Shown: positions 24,194 through 35,910 of the stretch, piece after piece
Position numbering within the stretch: the stretch's first letter is position 1
Layout of the letters: each line of letters begins with the position of its first letter
NCBI GenBank assembly: GCA_024349245.1
Contig: JALDNG010000102.1
Span: 1 to 64,000, forward strand
Reading direction: 5' to 3'
DNA: 64,000 bases
DNA from: Neodontobutis hainanensis
Taxonomy: Eukaryota > Chordata > Actinopteri > Gobiiformes > Odontobutidae
Notes under the pieces: generated by a model
The model's database searches: none
Told to the model about the DNA's origin: nothing
What the model saw: only the letters and a program-made list of their open reading frames with translations
Program-made: the position numbers and the translations under genes

Positions 24194-24430
24194 CGGTGGG
24201 TGGTGGTGTGGCGGCTGGCAGTGACAGGACTCTCAGCTGGACCAGTGGCTGGATCTCTCTCCATTCACTTCCACGCATTTACACGCGACAGCATGATTTA
24301 TTTCAACACGTCAAACAGTCAGAGGACATTACCTTCTACTCTACTGCCCTCTAAATTCGGCTACAAAAGGAAAATCATGTGTGCTCAAAGCGCGAGGAGC
24401 ATCATTTCTCTTTCCGCCATTCGTTTCCTG
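24194..24430 (-). promoter_or_regulatory. clptm1l: Probable clptm1l non-coding first exon and promoter
   Basis: A donor-like ACCG|GTACGT lies on the minus strand at 24194, upstream of the acceptor at 23756 that opens the coding exon. The sequence beyond it is GC-richer than its surroundings and contains CpGs and a near CCAAT word (ATCCAACC, about 24435). I infer a non-coding exon 1 here. Its 5' limit cannot be set from sequence alone. Confidence 0.4.
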
Positions 24431-24533
24431 GTTGGATTGTTGAACGGGATTTTGAAAGAAAGTAACGCGAGACTTTGTCTAAATACACAACCGAAAAGCC
24501 TTTATTTTTTAATCTCTATGGGCTCAAACCTGA

Positions 24534-24590
<57 letters not shown>
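24534..24590. repeat. (AAT)n microsatellite
   Basis: About 19 uninterrupted AAT units, just upstream of the probable clptm1l promoter. Confidence 0.97.
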
Positions 24591-24669
24591 TTCTGCTGCT
24601 TGAAATTACTGAATATTTTTCAATTAGCTTACTCTAGACTTAATTCAGTTAGCATTTCTGGCCAATGAA

Positions 24670-24720
24670 AGCAATAGTCTATAGGCTAAGCTGTAAAACC
24701 TTAGCCTATAGACTATTGCT
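24670..24720. repeat. Perfect 21-bp inverted repeat (hairpin)
   Basis: AGCAATAGTCTATAGGCTAAG at 24670-24690 is followed by a 9-base spacer and its exact reverse complement at 24700-24720. There is no U-rich run or other RNA-gene signal directly after it. It may be a small foldback element or a young inverted duplication. Confidence 0.9.
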
Positions 24721-24878
24721 TCTAAAGTTTTTCAAACCCACATTGTGTAATACTGAAAAACAAACCCAAAATAACTGTTGTCTATATAACCTTATTGCTT
24801 TTGCTATTGCTTTTTTACTTTTACTTTTATTTCTACACAATACAATGTAGTAGCCTATAGCCTTACTACTATTAATTA

Positions 24879-26630
24879 GGGGCCAAGCACCGAAGGTGCG
24901 TAGACCCTATTGAAACCGTTAGATTTCTTATTATTATCCTGCAATGTAAGTCTATGGCAGCCCATAGAACCGTATGCTAAAAAGTTGTGAAATTTGGTAC
25001 ACTCATAGTGGACAGTGTGAGCTGTCATCCTAACCAATCTGAAGTGTCTACCTTAATCCCTCTAGCGCCACCAACTGTCCAAAGTTGGACTTATGTTTAT
25101 GTCAATAACTTTTGAACCGTAAGGCCTAGAATTAAAATTCTTTTTTCCTCTGATTCCTTAGCTCATGACGATTCGATTGCACCCTATGACGTCATTTTCC
25201 GCCATGATAGTTTTTCCGCCATTTTGAATTTTCTAAAAAACGTACTTTTGCGAACTCCTCCTAGGCCGTAGCCCCGATTTTCACGAAAATTGAACCAGAT
25301 CATCTTCAGATTATGCTGACTAAAAGTTATGAGAATAAAGTTGATTCTTCAAATCGTTGTCAAATACCGCGCAAATAAATTCGACTTAGTGCGCACAAAA
25401 ATAAATGTTGGGGTATATCTCTGCAATGCTTTAACATATTCCAACCAAACTTAGTACGTGTTATGGCAACCATGTTTTGAGGATGCCTGCAGAGTTTTGG
25501 CGCAGCGCCTCCTAGTGGTCAGGAGATATAAAAAAGTGAATTATTTGCTTATATCTTCTGAACGCTTTTGCCAAAAATCATAAAACTGGTCTCTTTAGAT
25601 TCAGTGCATCATGCCGAGTCCTGCAATACCAAATTTTCCCATATCGGCCATTTTGAGAGTCGGCCATTATGAATATTGTCAAAAAGTGCTATATTTTTTG
25701 AACGCATTGCTGCATCATTATGAAACTTGGTATGCGTCTTCGGGACCAAGCCCTGAAGGTACTCAAAAGGTTTTGGAGCAGCGCCACCTTGTGGTCAAAA
25801 GTTATAACCACATTCACAAATATGCTAATAACTTTTGATTCCGTTACCCTATTGTAAAACAAATGCTCTTATTGTGTTCACTGGATCAAGCCGAGAGCAC
25901 AGATAACAAATATGTCCTATTCGGCCAAACGTCCTGTTTGCCATGTTGTTTTTCTCCAAAATCCTACTTTTTCGAACTCCTCCCACACCGTTTGTCCGAT
26001 TTTCACCAAAATTGAACCAGATCTTCTTCAGACCATGCTGACAAAGAGTTATGAGAATTAAGTTGATTAGTCAAACCGTTTGCGAATACCGCGCAAATGA
26101 ATTTGACTTAACGCGCTCAAAAATTAAAGTCAGGCTATATCTCTGCAATGCTTTAATATTTTCTAACCAAACTTAGTACGTGTTATGTCAACCATGACTT
26201 GAGTCTGCCTGCTGAGTTTGAGGACCTTAGTTGTTTCACACATCAGTTTGGTTACTGCGCTGCCTCTAGGTCGACCGTGATAAACCATTCAATCAAAGTG
26301 CTAAAGACCGTATTGATGATTTTTGAGCCATTTAGACTGAAGTCTTATTGAAATGTCTTTAACTGCTTACTGCCGTTGCTTACTGCCGTTGGTCTGATGC
26401 TGCCGGCCATCAACACATCAGTGTGGTTACTGCGCTGCCTGATCGGACGTGATAAACCATTCAATCAAAGTGCTAAAGACCATATTGATGATTTTTCGGC
26501 CATTTAGAATGAAGTCTTATTGAAATGTCTTTATATGCTTACTGCCGTTGGTCTGATGCTGCCGGCCATGTCGGCATGAGATTGAATGCCGGCTTGTGCT
26601 TGGCCCCGTCATGGCTGCTTGCAGCTATAT
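24879..26630. mobile_element. Dispersed fish repeat with GGGGCCAAGCAC ends
   Basis: It begins GGGGCCAAGCACCGAAGGTG at 24879 and ends with the inverted match GTGCTTGGCCCC (26596-26607), then CATGGCTGCTTGCAGCTATA. I recognise the ends from a repeat common in fish genomes; its class is unclear. Inside, about 240 bp at 25250-25490 recurs in the same direction at 25970-26213 (shared words AAATTGAACCAGAT, AATACCGCGCAAAT, TCTCTGCAATGCTTTAA). A second block of about 175 bp (from 26239) is repeated directly from 26414 (GTTACTGCGCTGCCT, CATTCAATCAAAGTGCTAAA, TGCCGGCCAT). No transposase frame survives; the open frames are chance. Confidence 0.72.
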
Positions 26631-26639
26631 TTAATATTA

Positions 26640-29270
26640 TTATTGTATATATTAAGTATTTTTGAATAGAAATGTGGTAATTAAAAATATGTGAATTATT
26701 TCCTAAATTGACTAAATGCTGATAAAACACACATTACTCCCTGCATTCTTACTCAAAAGCTTTTACAAAATTTGTGTGAGCAAGATAACCTTATCAATAC
26801 AACATTTTTAATTACCTATGGGAATAAAAGTATTTTGCAAATCCCATTACACTTGATCCCATGGCTGGAGCAGGGGAATAGAAATTTATATTAGATAACA
26901 AAAATGGAGATTCTGTTGCCGTAAGACAACCTGTGACACTGACCTTTGTCTTAATGAAGTCTAACTGAGAGTGTGCTCTTCTTTGACATTGACCTGAGGT
27001 AGTTGACCGTGAAGGTGAAGTGGCTGCTGTGTCAACTCAGAATTATCCTCAAACTCATCTCACCCTGAATAACTGTCTGCCATCCGGAGGACATCTTATG
27101 TGGAATATACAGTAGCTGTGAATTGAGTGCAATCATCCTGGAAAGTGCTCTGTGGGCAAATTTCCCAGCTGAACATTGCTTCATAAATCTACTCGTGGAT
27201 ATTATTGGAGTTCCTGTGTCAACCGTGACCCTAACCGTCTTTGACCGTTGCTGTATCACAGAGAGATGCTTTTTCTTTCTCCCTTCTTTTCCACTCTACT
27301 CTCTGTGCACCAATGACTCCATCTGCCTCCTATCCGTCATGAGGCCTATACGTTTACACCGGACCATTTCAGACACCATAAACGATGATGGTGAGGGCTG
27401 TTTCCCGTCTTGTACTTTCAATAAAGAAATAAAACTTCTATAAAGCCCCCAGTCAAGGACACTGTCTCAAATATGAAGGAAATCACACTCTCTATAAAGT
27501 TTTATTTATTGAATGGTTAATTAAAACAACCAGGCATTTTCCCTGTTGTCATTTTTGTTAATGGATTTAAATTTATGTCCATGTATTATTTTTAGGAAAT
27601 TTACCTATAGGTATAAAATTTAATCCAAAAGTGAACCAGGATTTAGAAACACAATAGGACTCCCCAGCACTCAGGCCTGCCTTAAAGAAATTGTGTTGCA
27701 TTTTAATAACTAGGACAGAGAAGAAATGATGAAAAGTAAAGTATTAAGATTCTCTCATAATGAAATACAGACTTGGAACAGAAACTTTGTCGCAAAAAGA
27801 TGAAAATAAGATGGCACTATTTTAAAATGAATTTAATAAAGAGGGCAGAACTTTCCGTGATGCATTTAACGCCCATTTACTTGTCAGGAGTGATTAAATA
27901 GCTTCAGCCTGTCCCGTTGCAGAGATGTACTTGTTCCGTTCCCTGCGGAAACCCACAAGTCACATACATTAGCTAAATTGCTGAATTTAATGTCCCTATT
28001 GAGATCCTCGGGCTCCACTTCAGTCCTGGTTTGGAATTTGAAGGTGACCAAACTTTGTTGCTGGAAGGGCCTCCTAAATCTCAGGTCTCCTGCTGGGAAA
28101 ATACGAGCTGATACTTAATCTTTTACTCCACTTTTCTTCTTACTTTTAATCTCAGTAATATTACATTTTTTTAAAAAAATTTACAGTCTTCAAAGTACAG
28201 CACAAATCATTTTGCAGGTTTCTTACACCCTCCAACAATGACATCAAGCAAGAAAATTTACTACTTGCTATTCCTCTTCCACATTTCATCAAAAGTAAAA
28301 TTTTAAATGAAAAAAATCAAAAAGTATGCTTCTTTAGGGGTAAAGCTTTATATCAAGCATCACTGTCACATGTTCAGTCAGTCCTCATGGTTGTCCCAGT
28401 CCCTCTGCTTTGTAACAAATTAGGAATATATTTTATAGTGCCTAGTCTAGTGTTTGTTCAATCATGAGTTTTGAACAAAGGCTGTATTTTAATCCCGTAA
28501 TAGTGATTAATATGTTTAGCTTGGTTACATTTACAGTGATTTTATACTTGTTTAAGCAACATTAACATCTATTAATCATTAGCAATTAATCTCTAATGTT
28601 AAATACTCATGTAAATGCCATGTAACTGTATTTACATAAGTAAACAAATAATAATAAAAAAAAAACGTGTAAAAATATTCAAGGAGAGAAACGTGTTGTG
28701 AAGGCACTTGTGTCAGCACTTCCCATTTGTACCACTAGGAGGCATAACTGCTCTATTTATAGCTTTTGTGCCATTAACCATTCTGAGCCTGTAATGCGGT
28801 CAGTCTGTCAGTCTTTCTGTCTGTTAGTCCCTGTCCTTCCTCAATACCCTGCAAAGATCTATAATCACCACTCGACGTGTTTCCATCAACATCCATCATT
28901 CTTTATGGAGTTTCTCAGTCAGGGGTGCACAAAAAAGAAACGCAGAGAGGGGAGGTAAAAAAAAAAAAAAGTCAGCCTTCCAGTCAGGGACAGCGAGAAG
29001 GCTATACCCCGCTCTATTTCCAAATGACCTCCTGGATACAAAGAATGTGTCCCTGTCCTCATATTTTCAATTGCTGTCTCGAGGTGTTAACTGGAGGCCA
29101 TTAGGTCTGCTGCTGTAAGGCCCTTCCAACCTGTTCCCCTTTTTTTAATAAACTACATTGGTGCAAAAAAAATTTAAGTCTCCAGAAAAACATGATCTTT
29201 TTCTGTATTATTTGGTGAACTAATAAATTAAAGTCAAAACAATATTTACAATTATTGCAATAGAATACAG
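26640..29270. other. Intergenic, no gene recognised
   Basis: AT-rich DNA. The stretch at about 27840-28085 is non-repetitive, has balanced composition and holds a GTGATGCATTTAACG and GGAGTGATTAAATAG type of word, so it could be conserved regulatory DNA. This is untested. Elsewhere the 106-codon frame at 27123-27443 has no recognisable motif and is not supported as a gene. Confidence 0.4.
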
Positions 29271-29460
29271 TATACTTCACTACACTTTACTAGATTACAC
29301 TACACTTTACTACACTAGACTACACTTTACTAGATTACACTACACTTCAATACACTAGACTACACTTTACTAGATTACACTACACTTCAATACACTAGAC
29401 AACTCTTCACTACACTAGCTACACTACACTACACTAGACTCCCCCACACTTCACTACACA
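29271..29460. repeat. Tandem repeat, 40-bp unit built from 10-bp blocks
   Basis: From 29281 three 40-bp units follow one another (29281, 29321, 29361). Each is two 20-mers, TACACTTTACTAGATTACAC and TACACTTCAATACACTAGAC or a variant of the second. The edges decay into shorter TACACT words on both sides. It probably arose from a 10-bp ancestor that was amplified as a 40-mer. Confidence 0.88.
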
Positions 29461-29469
29461 ATACTCAAT

Positions 29470-32400
29470 ACTGAGTTCCCCATTAAAAAGGATATTTATT
29501 TGATATGCATGACATGTACACTGTAGAGATAAGATGCCAAATCATTGGAGTAGTCCTCTAGGCAGGACAACCTACATCAGCCAGTGCCAAACATGTGAGG
29601 AACCGGTTGTACACTACTGAACTGCAGAGTGTAATTTTTAATGTGTGAAATGGCAGTGTGTTTCTGAAAAATAGCAAGCATATTCACTCAACCTTTCCTG
29701 GGTCAATAATACTAAAAAAGCCACCAGTTTTCCTCCCCTCACCTCAATCAAAGCACAAATGTTGGTAATTTAGAGCAGAAGTAAAATGAAAATATCGTGC
29801 CTCATTTAAATGCTAATTCATCTTCAACAGAAGAATCAGTGCAATGGCAACAGGTTGGAAGAATATGGAATATATCTAGAAAGAGCTTGTATATCAGACA
29901 CAGAGACAGTTTCCCAACCACGTTCCTCCCATAAAAATCTTTTATTCCTTCATGCATCTTTTTTGGCCCAGCAGTGCTGCATAAATACACAGGGAGCACT
30001 GTTCCGCACTGCTGCCTGACTGAAAATCATTACTGATGCTGTTTTCTCCCCAATCACACCTGCTTTATACTAGTCCAGTGGAGTTTGTTTTGTAAAACAC
30101 AAAGCTTCTGAAGGTTCAGTGCCTGCATTGTTGAGAAATGTATCTCTTAAACCAAACCAATGATCCATGGAAGTATAAAAGGTACATTATGAATAGCCTA
30201 CCTTTTCTGCATTTAATTAATCAATTCAATTAAGTCAGAAGTTGAACCAACATCAAACAGAGATGTCTGTATGTTCAGGAAGTTAAACTGTGGAATAGCC
30301 TAGATGATGAACTGAAAACATGTAAATAAACAAGTAGCTTTAAGAAATTATTTGTTTCTATGCTTCCTTGTAAATAGTTTTTTTTTTTTTTTGAAGATGA
30401 CCAAAATAAACCAACTAACTGCCTGACTGAAATACAGGGTTTGTTTAATGTTTATTAAATAGTTAAATAAATAAATAGTAAACAGCCTTTACAGCCTCTG
30501 TTTGACAGAAAAGAGTTTCTTGACTTTTGAGCATTGTTGCTTGTTGTCAGTTTTCAAATCAGTGGATGTCTACCTTTTCTCTGTGGCTTGTGTAGTTCTA
30601 CACAGTATGCATTATTTTTTTCTACACCCATTGGTCTTCATCCTGCACTGTAGCAATGTCAGCTTGCTCCAGTCAAAGGTAAGGACATGTTTATTTAGAT
30701 AATTTTTGTCCTTCTGCTGAAAATGTGGTAGAAGGCAACTTTGACATTCAATAGCTCCAGTCTTTCTGCTGGTCAAAGGGTCCCCCTTTGCCCCTGGTAT
30801 TATCATTAACCAGGTTTGTCAGAGTGCATTTAAACATAATATTGCAAATATGATCATAACTGGGACATCATAAGGCTAATACCAGGAATCCTTAGGTGCA
30901 CACCCTTCTGGCTACACTCTGCCTTAATGCCCAAAAAGGCAAAGATGTGACAGATTAGATTATTAAAATATTATAAATATAAACAAGCACATGACCTAAA
31001 TTGTTGTAATTTTTAGGCAGCATTCATTTATTAAAATCTTTTAAACAGTTTTCATTTCACTTTTCAGTGATGTTTCACTTTGTACCATATTGTCTTCTTT
31101 TTATAGATCTGCATTTTCCTATTCTCCCCATCATTCCTGATTAAACCGTCTCATTCTCTGTGAGCTTTTCTATACGGCATTGTCACTCCTACTTTTAATT
31201 CCTGCAGCTTGGTCCCCCTTTGCCCCTCTTCCTTGCTGTCCTATCTGAATCTTTAACCTCTTTCCATCTGTCTTTGAGTCTCATCCTCCATCTCTGTCAC
31301 TCTATGTCTGTCCCACACCATCGTTCTCATTCTTGGGCCCCGTCTGCTGCCGCCCGCGCTCTGTCGCCCTGTGATGGAGTGTGTGGAGAAGTTAGTTGAA
31401 TACCCTTGCACTGTCCTCCAAGGTTAACCCCAGTATCAAAAGCACATGCTGACCTCCCTGTGTATGCCATTTCTGTGGCGTTTATAGCTTTTTGCAGGTG
31501 TTTGACATGCATGACTTCATGTATAGCCGGCATCCATTATCCCGGGATTGCATATTGTGTATGTGCATATTTGAACTTATAAGCATGTGTGATTTCTCTA
31601 TTTAGACAGTGAACCATATAAATTTCCATTAAAGCTAACTTGTAAATGGGCAGTTTTTTTAATTGTCTGGGTTTCGCCTGAGACACAAGGTCATTGGTTA
31701 TATATATCTGTTATTCCAAGCCTAGAGAGAGGCAGACAAAGGCTAGAACCAGAAGATGGACATTGCCTCATTTGAGTTGTCAGCTATCTGTTCAAGTGAA
31801 GACCAAAGCTCACAGCACACATAGCAAAGTCACCTCCGGGCACAACATCAGGAACTCTTCAAAGCAATAGTCAACTTTATTCTCTGCGAGTTTGTCCATT
31901 TCCACCTCTGACTTAAAGGGATGAGTTGAATATGCTGAGGAGATACCGCAGTGGTGAATCAAACTGGATACAACTATTTCTACCTTGTAAGACATAGAAA
32001 TCTTTCTGTTAGTAAGTACACATATGTTTTCACCAGAGCAGAATGCAGTGGATCAGCTCAGAACGTCACGCTGCTACAGGCATTTCCACTGCCAAAAGGA
32101 GTTTAAAGCTTCCCAAGTAAACATACCAAAACGCTTAAGTAACCCCTCGACTTTGGTTCCAACATAAAAGGTGGAGATAAATACTAAAGTTGTTGTAGAG
32201 TTGGCATCTTACAGATCTCAAACACACTCACAAGCACAAGCAGATGTGGCATTAAACAGTCAAACAAATGTAGGAACCTTTAGAAGCTTGCTAAATTAAA
32301 AGTCCTAAAAAAAAATCAGAGCTGTATAACCGACCATATAATATCAACAAAAGAAGTGAAAGTTGTGCTTCAATATTATGTACAACACAACAGTTGGGCA

Positions 32401-33880
32401 TTTCGGGTGGGTCTACAATAAAAATAAAAAAAAGTCTTTGTTTTTTGATGATGCTGCTCTTTTGCTTCACTGGGCATCACTCAGATGTAACTCCAACACT
32501 TTCACAGACCGCTGGCCTCCATACTGTGCCAACTGTGTGTAAAGCTTTGATTGCTTCTCTCTCCCCATACCGCCCATGTCTCCTCTGCCATCCTTCTGCC
32601 ATCCTTCTGCTTCATTCAAATTTTTGTAGTCTATTACTCCTGACCTTTTTGGTTATCGTCTTCCTTCGCCAATCTGTCCAACTCTATATGCTTGTAGACT
32701 TGGATTTAGATGGACTGGATCTTGGAGGTATCATGTAGGGAAGAGTGCAAGGGTGGGCCGAGGGGACAGATGCAACAGAGCAGCATTAGACAGAGAGACA
32801 TCTGATGTTCTCTCGCAGGGGCAGCCATGAGTACAGTAACAATCTGTAAGCACACATACACAAATATACACATCCTCAGTAGGGAAATGAACACAGGGGA
32901 AATCTGTGCCCTCTCAAACAGAGAAAATTAACACAACAGGAAATTGGTTTCTACTTTTTGTGCAAATGTGACAGTATCTCCCCCTAATGAATGTTACATA
33001 AATAATAGGCTCTGTGTGGTTTACTTACAGTGGAACAAATAAGTAAACTTTAAAGGGATTATGTGTAAGTTTATTCGATCTGTATCCTCCAGATGGGAGT
33101 ATTGTTCAACAATATACTATATACGCTTGAGAAAAAAGAATAAATAGTGGATCAGTGCCTAAAAAAAAAATCTAGGCACAAATGAGTGATGGCAGGCTGT
33201 TGTGGGCAGGGACGCGTGAAGTCAGTTGGGGGTGCGGGGCTGTTTAAAACATTGACGTATGGGCTATTCAATAGATGTATTCCTATTCTTTGTTCTTCAT
33301 CATCAGATTTTTATTTTATACACAATCAACGACATGCATGGACTGTCCTATGGTTAACACACAAATAGCACTGCAAGAAGTCATTCCAAATAGAGCCACT
33401 TATTATGTCGAAATGAACTTGCGCCCAAAGCGCACATCAAAGATGTAGATAAATACAGCATGAATTATACAAAAAAATAGTTTTTAACCTTCCCTTGAAC
33501 ATTGTTAAAGTTGAGGCTTGTTTTACTTCATCTGGGAAGCTGTTCCAGATTTTTGCTGCAGGAAACTTAAACGTTGCAACACCAATGTTGGAACTAAACA
33601 TGGTAAACTAAATATAAGCTACAGCAGACTATGCCAAGTTAACTGTCCAATTAATAATTTATATTTTTATAACACTGGAGAGAACACATTTCAAAGGTAA
33701 TCAGAAAATATTGTAGTAATGGTTAGTTAGCTTGTAGTGGTCAACTGTGAAACTTCGCACACAAATGATTGACGTCACAATGAATAAAATAAAATGAACA
33801 ATGTATTTCAAGCAATAAAACCAAATACTCCCACTGAAACACACATATACAAAATACAATGAATGTTTTATTAAACTTTT
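29470..33880. other. Intergenic, no gene recognised
   Basis: No supported exon. The stretch at about 31325-31560 is GC-richer and non-repetitive and is a possible regulatory block. The stretch at 33490-33660 looks like part of a dispersed repeat (wording near 33530-33570) but I cannot name the family. A poly-T run lies at about 30379-30393. Confidence 0.4.
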
Positions 33881-33939
33881 TAAGTTGCAGTTACAACTCT
33901 CACCAGGTGCAGCACCCTCGGCACCCCCACCTTCTCACG

Positions 33940-34130
33940 CTTATTGTTCATGGAACCTCTTAAACGGTCCTCGAGTAAGGGCGCCGCCATACAGCGAAAT
34001 ACAGTAATATACCTCTGTCCCCCAGAAGGCAGGCTCCAAAAGCGGACATATAAGGAGAAACCCAACGGCAACTTTAAGTGTAAAAATCATGTTTACAGCC
34101 TGGTACAAAAGATGGACTCTAGAGCTAAGT
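33940..34130 (+). repeat. Dispersed repeat, copy 1 of an inverted pair
   Basis: It shares GAACCTCTT, GGCAGGCTCCAAAAGCGGA and GTTTACAGCCTGGTACAAAA with the reverse complement of 35800-35900, in the same order. It carries about 36 extra bases before GTTTACAGCC. The shared order and spacing show two copies of one mobile or repeat family in opposite orientation 1.7 kb apart. The 150-codon frame crossing it is a translation of the repeat. Confidence 0.65.
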
Positions 34131-34168
34131 TTTTTCTACATGACAACTCTGGGGGGTCCCAAAATCCA

Positions 34169-34201
34169 CTGCACATCTTCATCCACCGTGAAGATGTGCA
34201 G
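34169..34201. repeat. Perfect 13-bp inverted repeat (hairpin)
   Basis: CTGCACATCTTCA, a 7-base loop, then TGAAGATGTGCAG. It lies just past the first dispersed-repeat copy and may be part of that element. No run of T follows. Confidence 0.85.
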
Positions 34202-34209
34202 ATATTTAC

Positions 34210-35650
34210 AGTGAGTAGCCATGTTACCTTCTCTGTAACTGGATGTCAACTGCCTCAACTAGTATATAACATTCTTTCTGTAATACAACATATTGACATT
34301 ATTGCAATATTGCAGAGAGTGTTATTCCTGAACACATTAAAGTTTTTAATAATATTGATAAAAAATACAACAATCATTAAAATTTATAAGTTTTAATGTT
34401 TTTTTTTTGTCTTTTTCCTGTCTTGAAAGTCTGACAGACCAGTCAGGCTAAGGAGAGATCAAAAGTCACGGTGCTTTCTGTGATCACCACGAATACGTTG
34501 AGACAGCCAACCACTTTGTAGTTTGCATGTGGTGTGTGTGTAAAGCGTTGCGTGACCATGGTTCTGTAGTGCTGGGGCTATGTGAGGAAAATGTTAATGC
34601 GTGTTGGTGTGTGTTTTTCCCGCGTCCACATGTGCGGCTATCTGCGGCAGAGCGTCTCCCCCCGGCTCTTTCCTGATAGACCACTACTGAGTGTTGAGGA
34701 GATGAAAGGAATGGCGGGAACTCATCTCACGCTATGAATCCTGGGTAAGTAGCGTGTGATGTGAGCACATCCCCATCACTCAGAGAAAGAAAGCTTTCAT
34801 CCTTGTATCGATATCCCATCTTCCTGTCCGTCCCCCCTTTCTTTTCTTCTGTTCTCATTCGTCAAGTTTCTTCTTAACTTCCCTTGTTACTTTCCCTTTT
34901 CCTGTCCATTCTTCCTTCCCCTCATTTCTATTGCTCATTTCCACCTGTTTCTCTGTATGTTTCCTATTCAGCGTTATTATATTTGAATTGAATGAACTAT
35001 ATTGTCTCACACGCACACTCTAAAGAAGCAATAGTTGAATAAAAAGGCATACGTACAGTATGTATATAAATAATTAAAAGTGTGCAATACATACATCGAG
35101 ACACAATAGAAGTTGTACAGCTGGACAGCGTTTTGTAAGACTTTGTGTTTTTCCTTTATCCCCTTATTTCTTTTTAGTTATGAAGGTTTATAAAGTTTCT
35201 ACTTTTTCTACTATGTTAAGTTTATGTGCTTTCAAACTGAAATTCAATGATTAGCATAAAAAAATAAGTTGATGCTAAATGTGTTATGTTGCTTGTTTTT
35301 ATCACCAACATGGCTTGCTAGTGTATCTAAACAAATGTAACGGTTAAACACCACACTAACCTTTGTAGCTAATGGTAATCACAAACTCTCCACACGGACA
35401 CAACGGACTCAACCGAACATAAGAGAGCGGTTTTGAATAACCAGCAAAGTATAAAAACGATGAAAACGCTCTGGTGTCCGCTCTACTGCTGGCCATGTTA
35501 ACTAGCGACACTCACACGACTTCCTTGTTGGCAATTGGCTGTGGTTTTGTCTTTTTTGAAATTGCAACAGGGTACCAGACTAACTTCTTTGTAAAGAACA
35601 GAAAAAGAGTTAGTTGCGGCTGGCCAGGCTAACACAGAATGCCAAGAGAA
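34210..35650. other. Intergenic, no gene recognised
   Basis: Sequence between the two inverted repeat copies. It includes a pyrimidine-rich stretch at about 34800-34960 and AT-rich DNA. No exon is supported. Confidence 0.4.
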
Positions 35651-35664
35651 CTCTTTCCCGACAG

Positions 35665-35910
35665 CGATAAGACCATAGATTGTTTATAAAATGGACGTTG
35701 CACGCCCATTGGTCCCCTATTAACAATATTGTTGTCATGAAAGAGCAATAAAATGGCGGTTACATCCGGGCTTTACTCCATAGTAACCCCCCCCCCCAGA
35801 GACCGGAGCCATCTTTTGTACCAGGCTGTAAACATTATATTTCCGCTTTTGGAGCCTGCCCTCTGGTGGATGACGGTAAAGAGGTTCTATGTTAGAGGCT
35901 TGGATAAGAC
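35665..35910 (-). repeat. Dispersed repeat, copy 2 of an inverted pair
   Basis: The reverse complement carries GGCAGGCTCCAAAAGCGGA and GTTTACAGCCTGGTACAAAA as in copy 1. It runs on to AACGTCCATTTTATAAACAA, which I recognise as wording of a repeat often seen in fish genomes. A 10-base C run (about 35787-35797) interrupts it. Confidence 0.6.

Noticed and set aside
33944..34396. Plus-strand frame of 150 codons
   Set aside because: It runs through a dispersed repeat, a hairpin and AT-rich DNA, and composition changes along its length.
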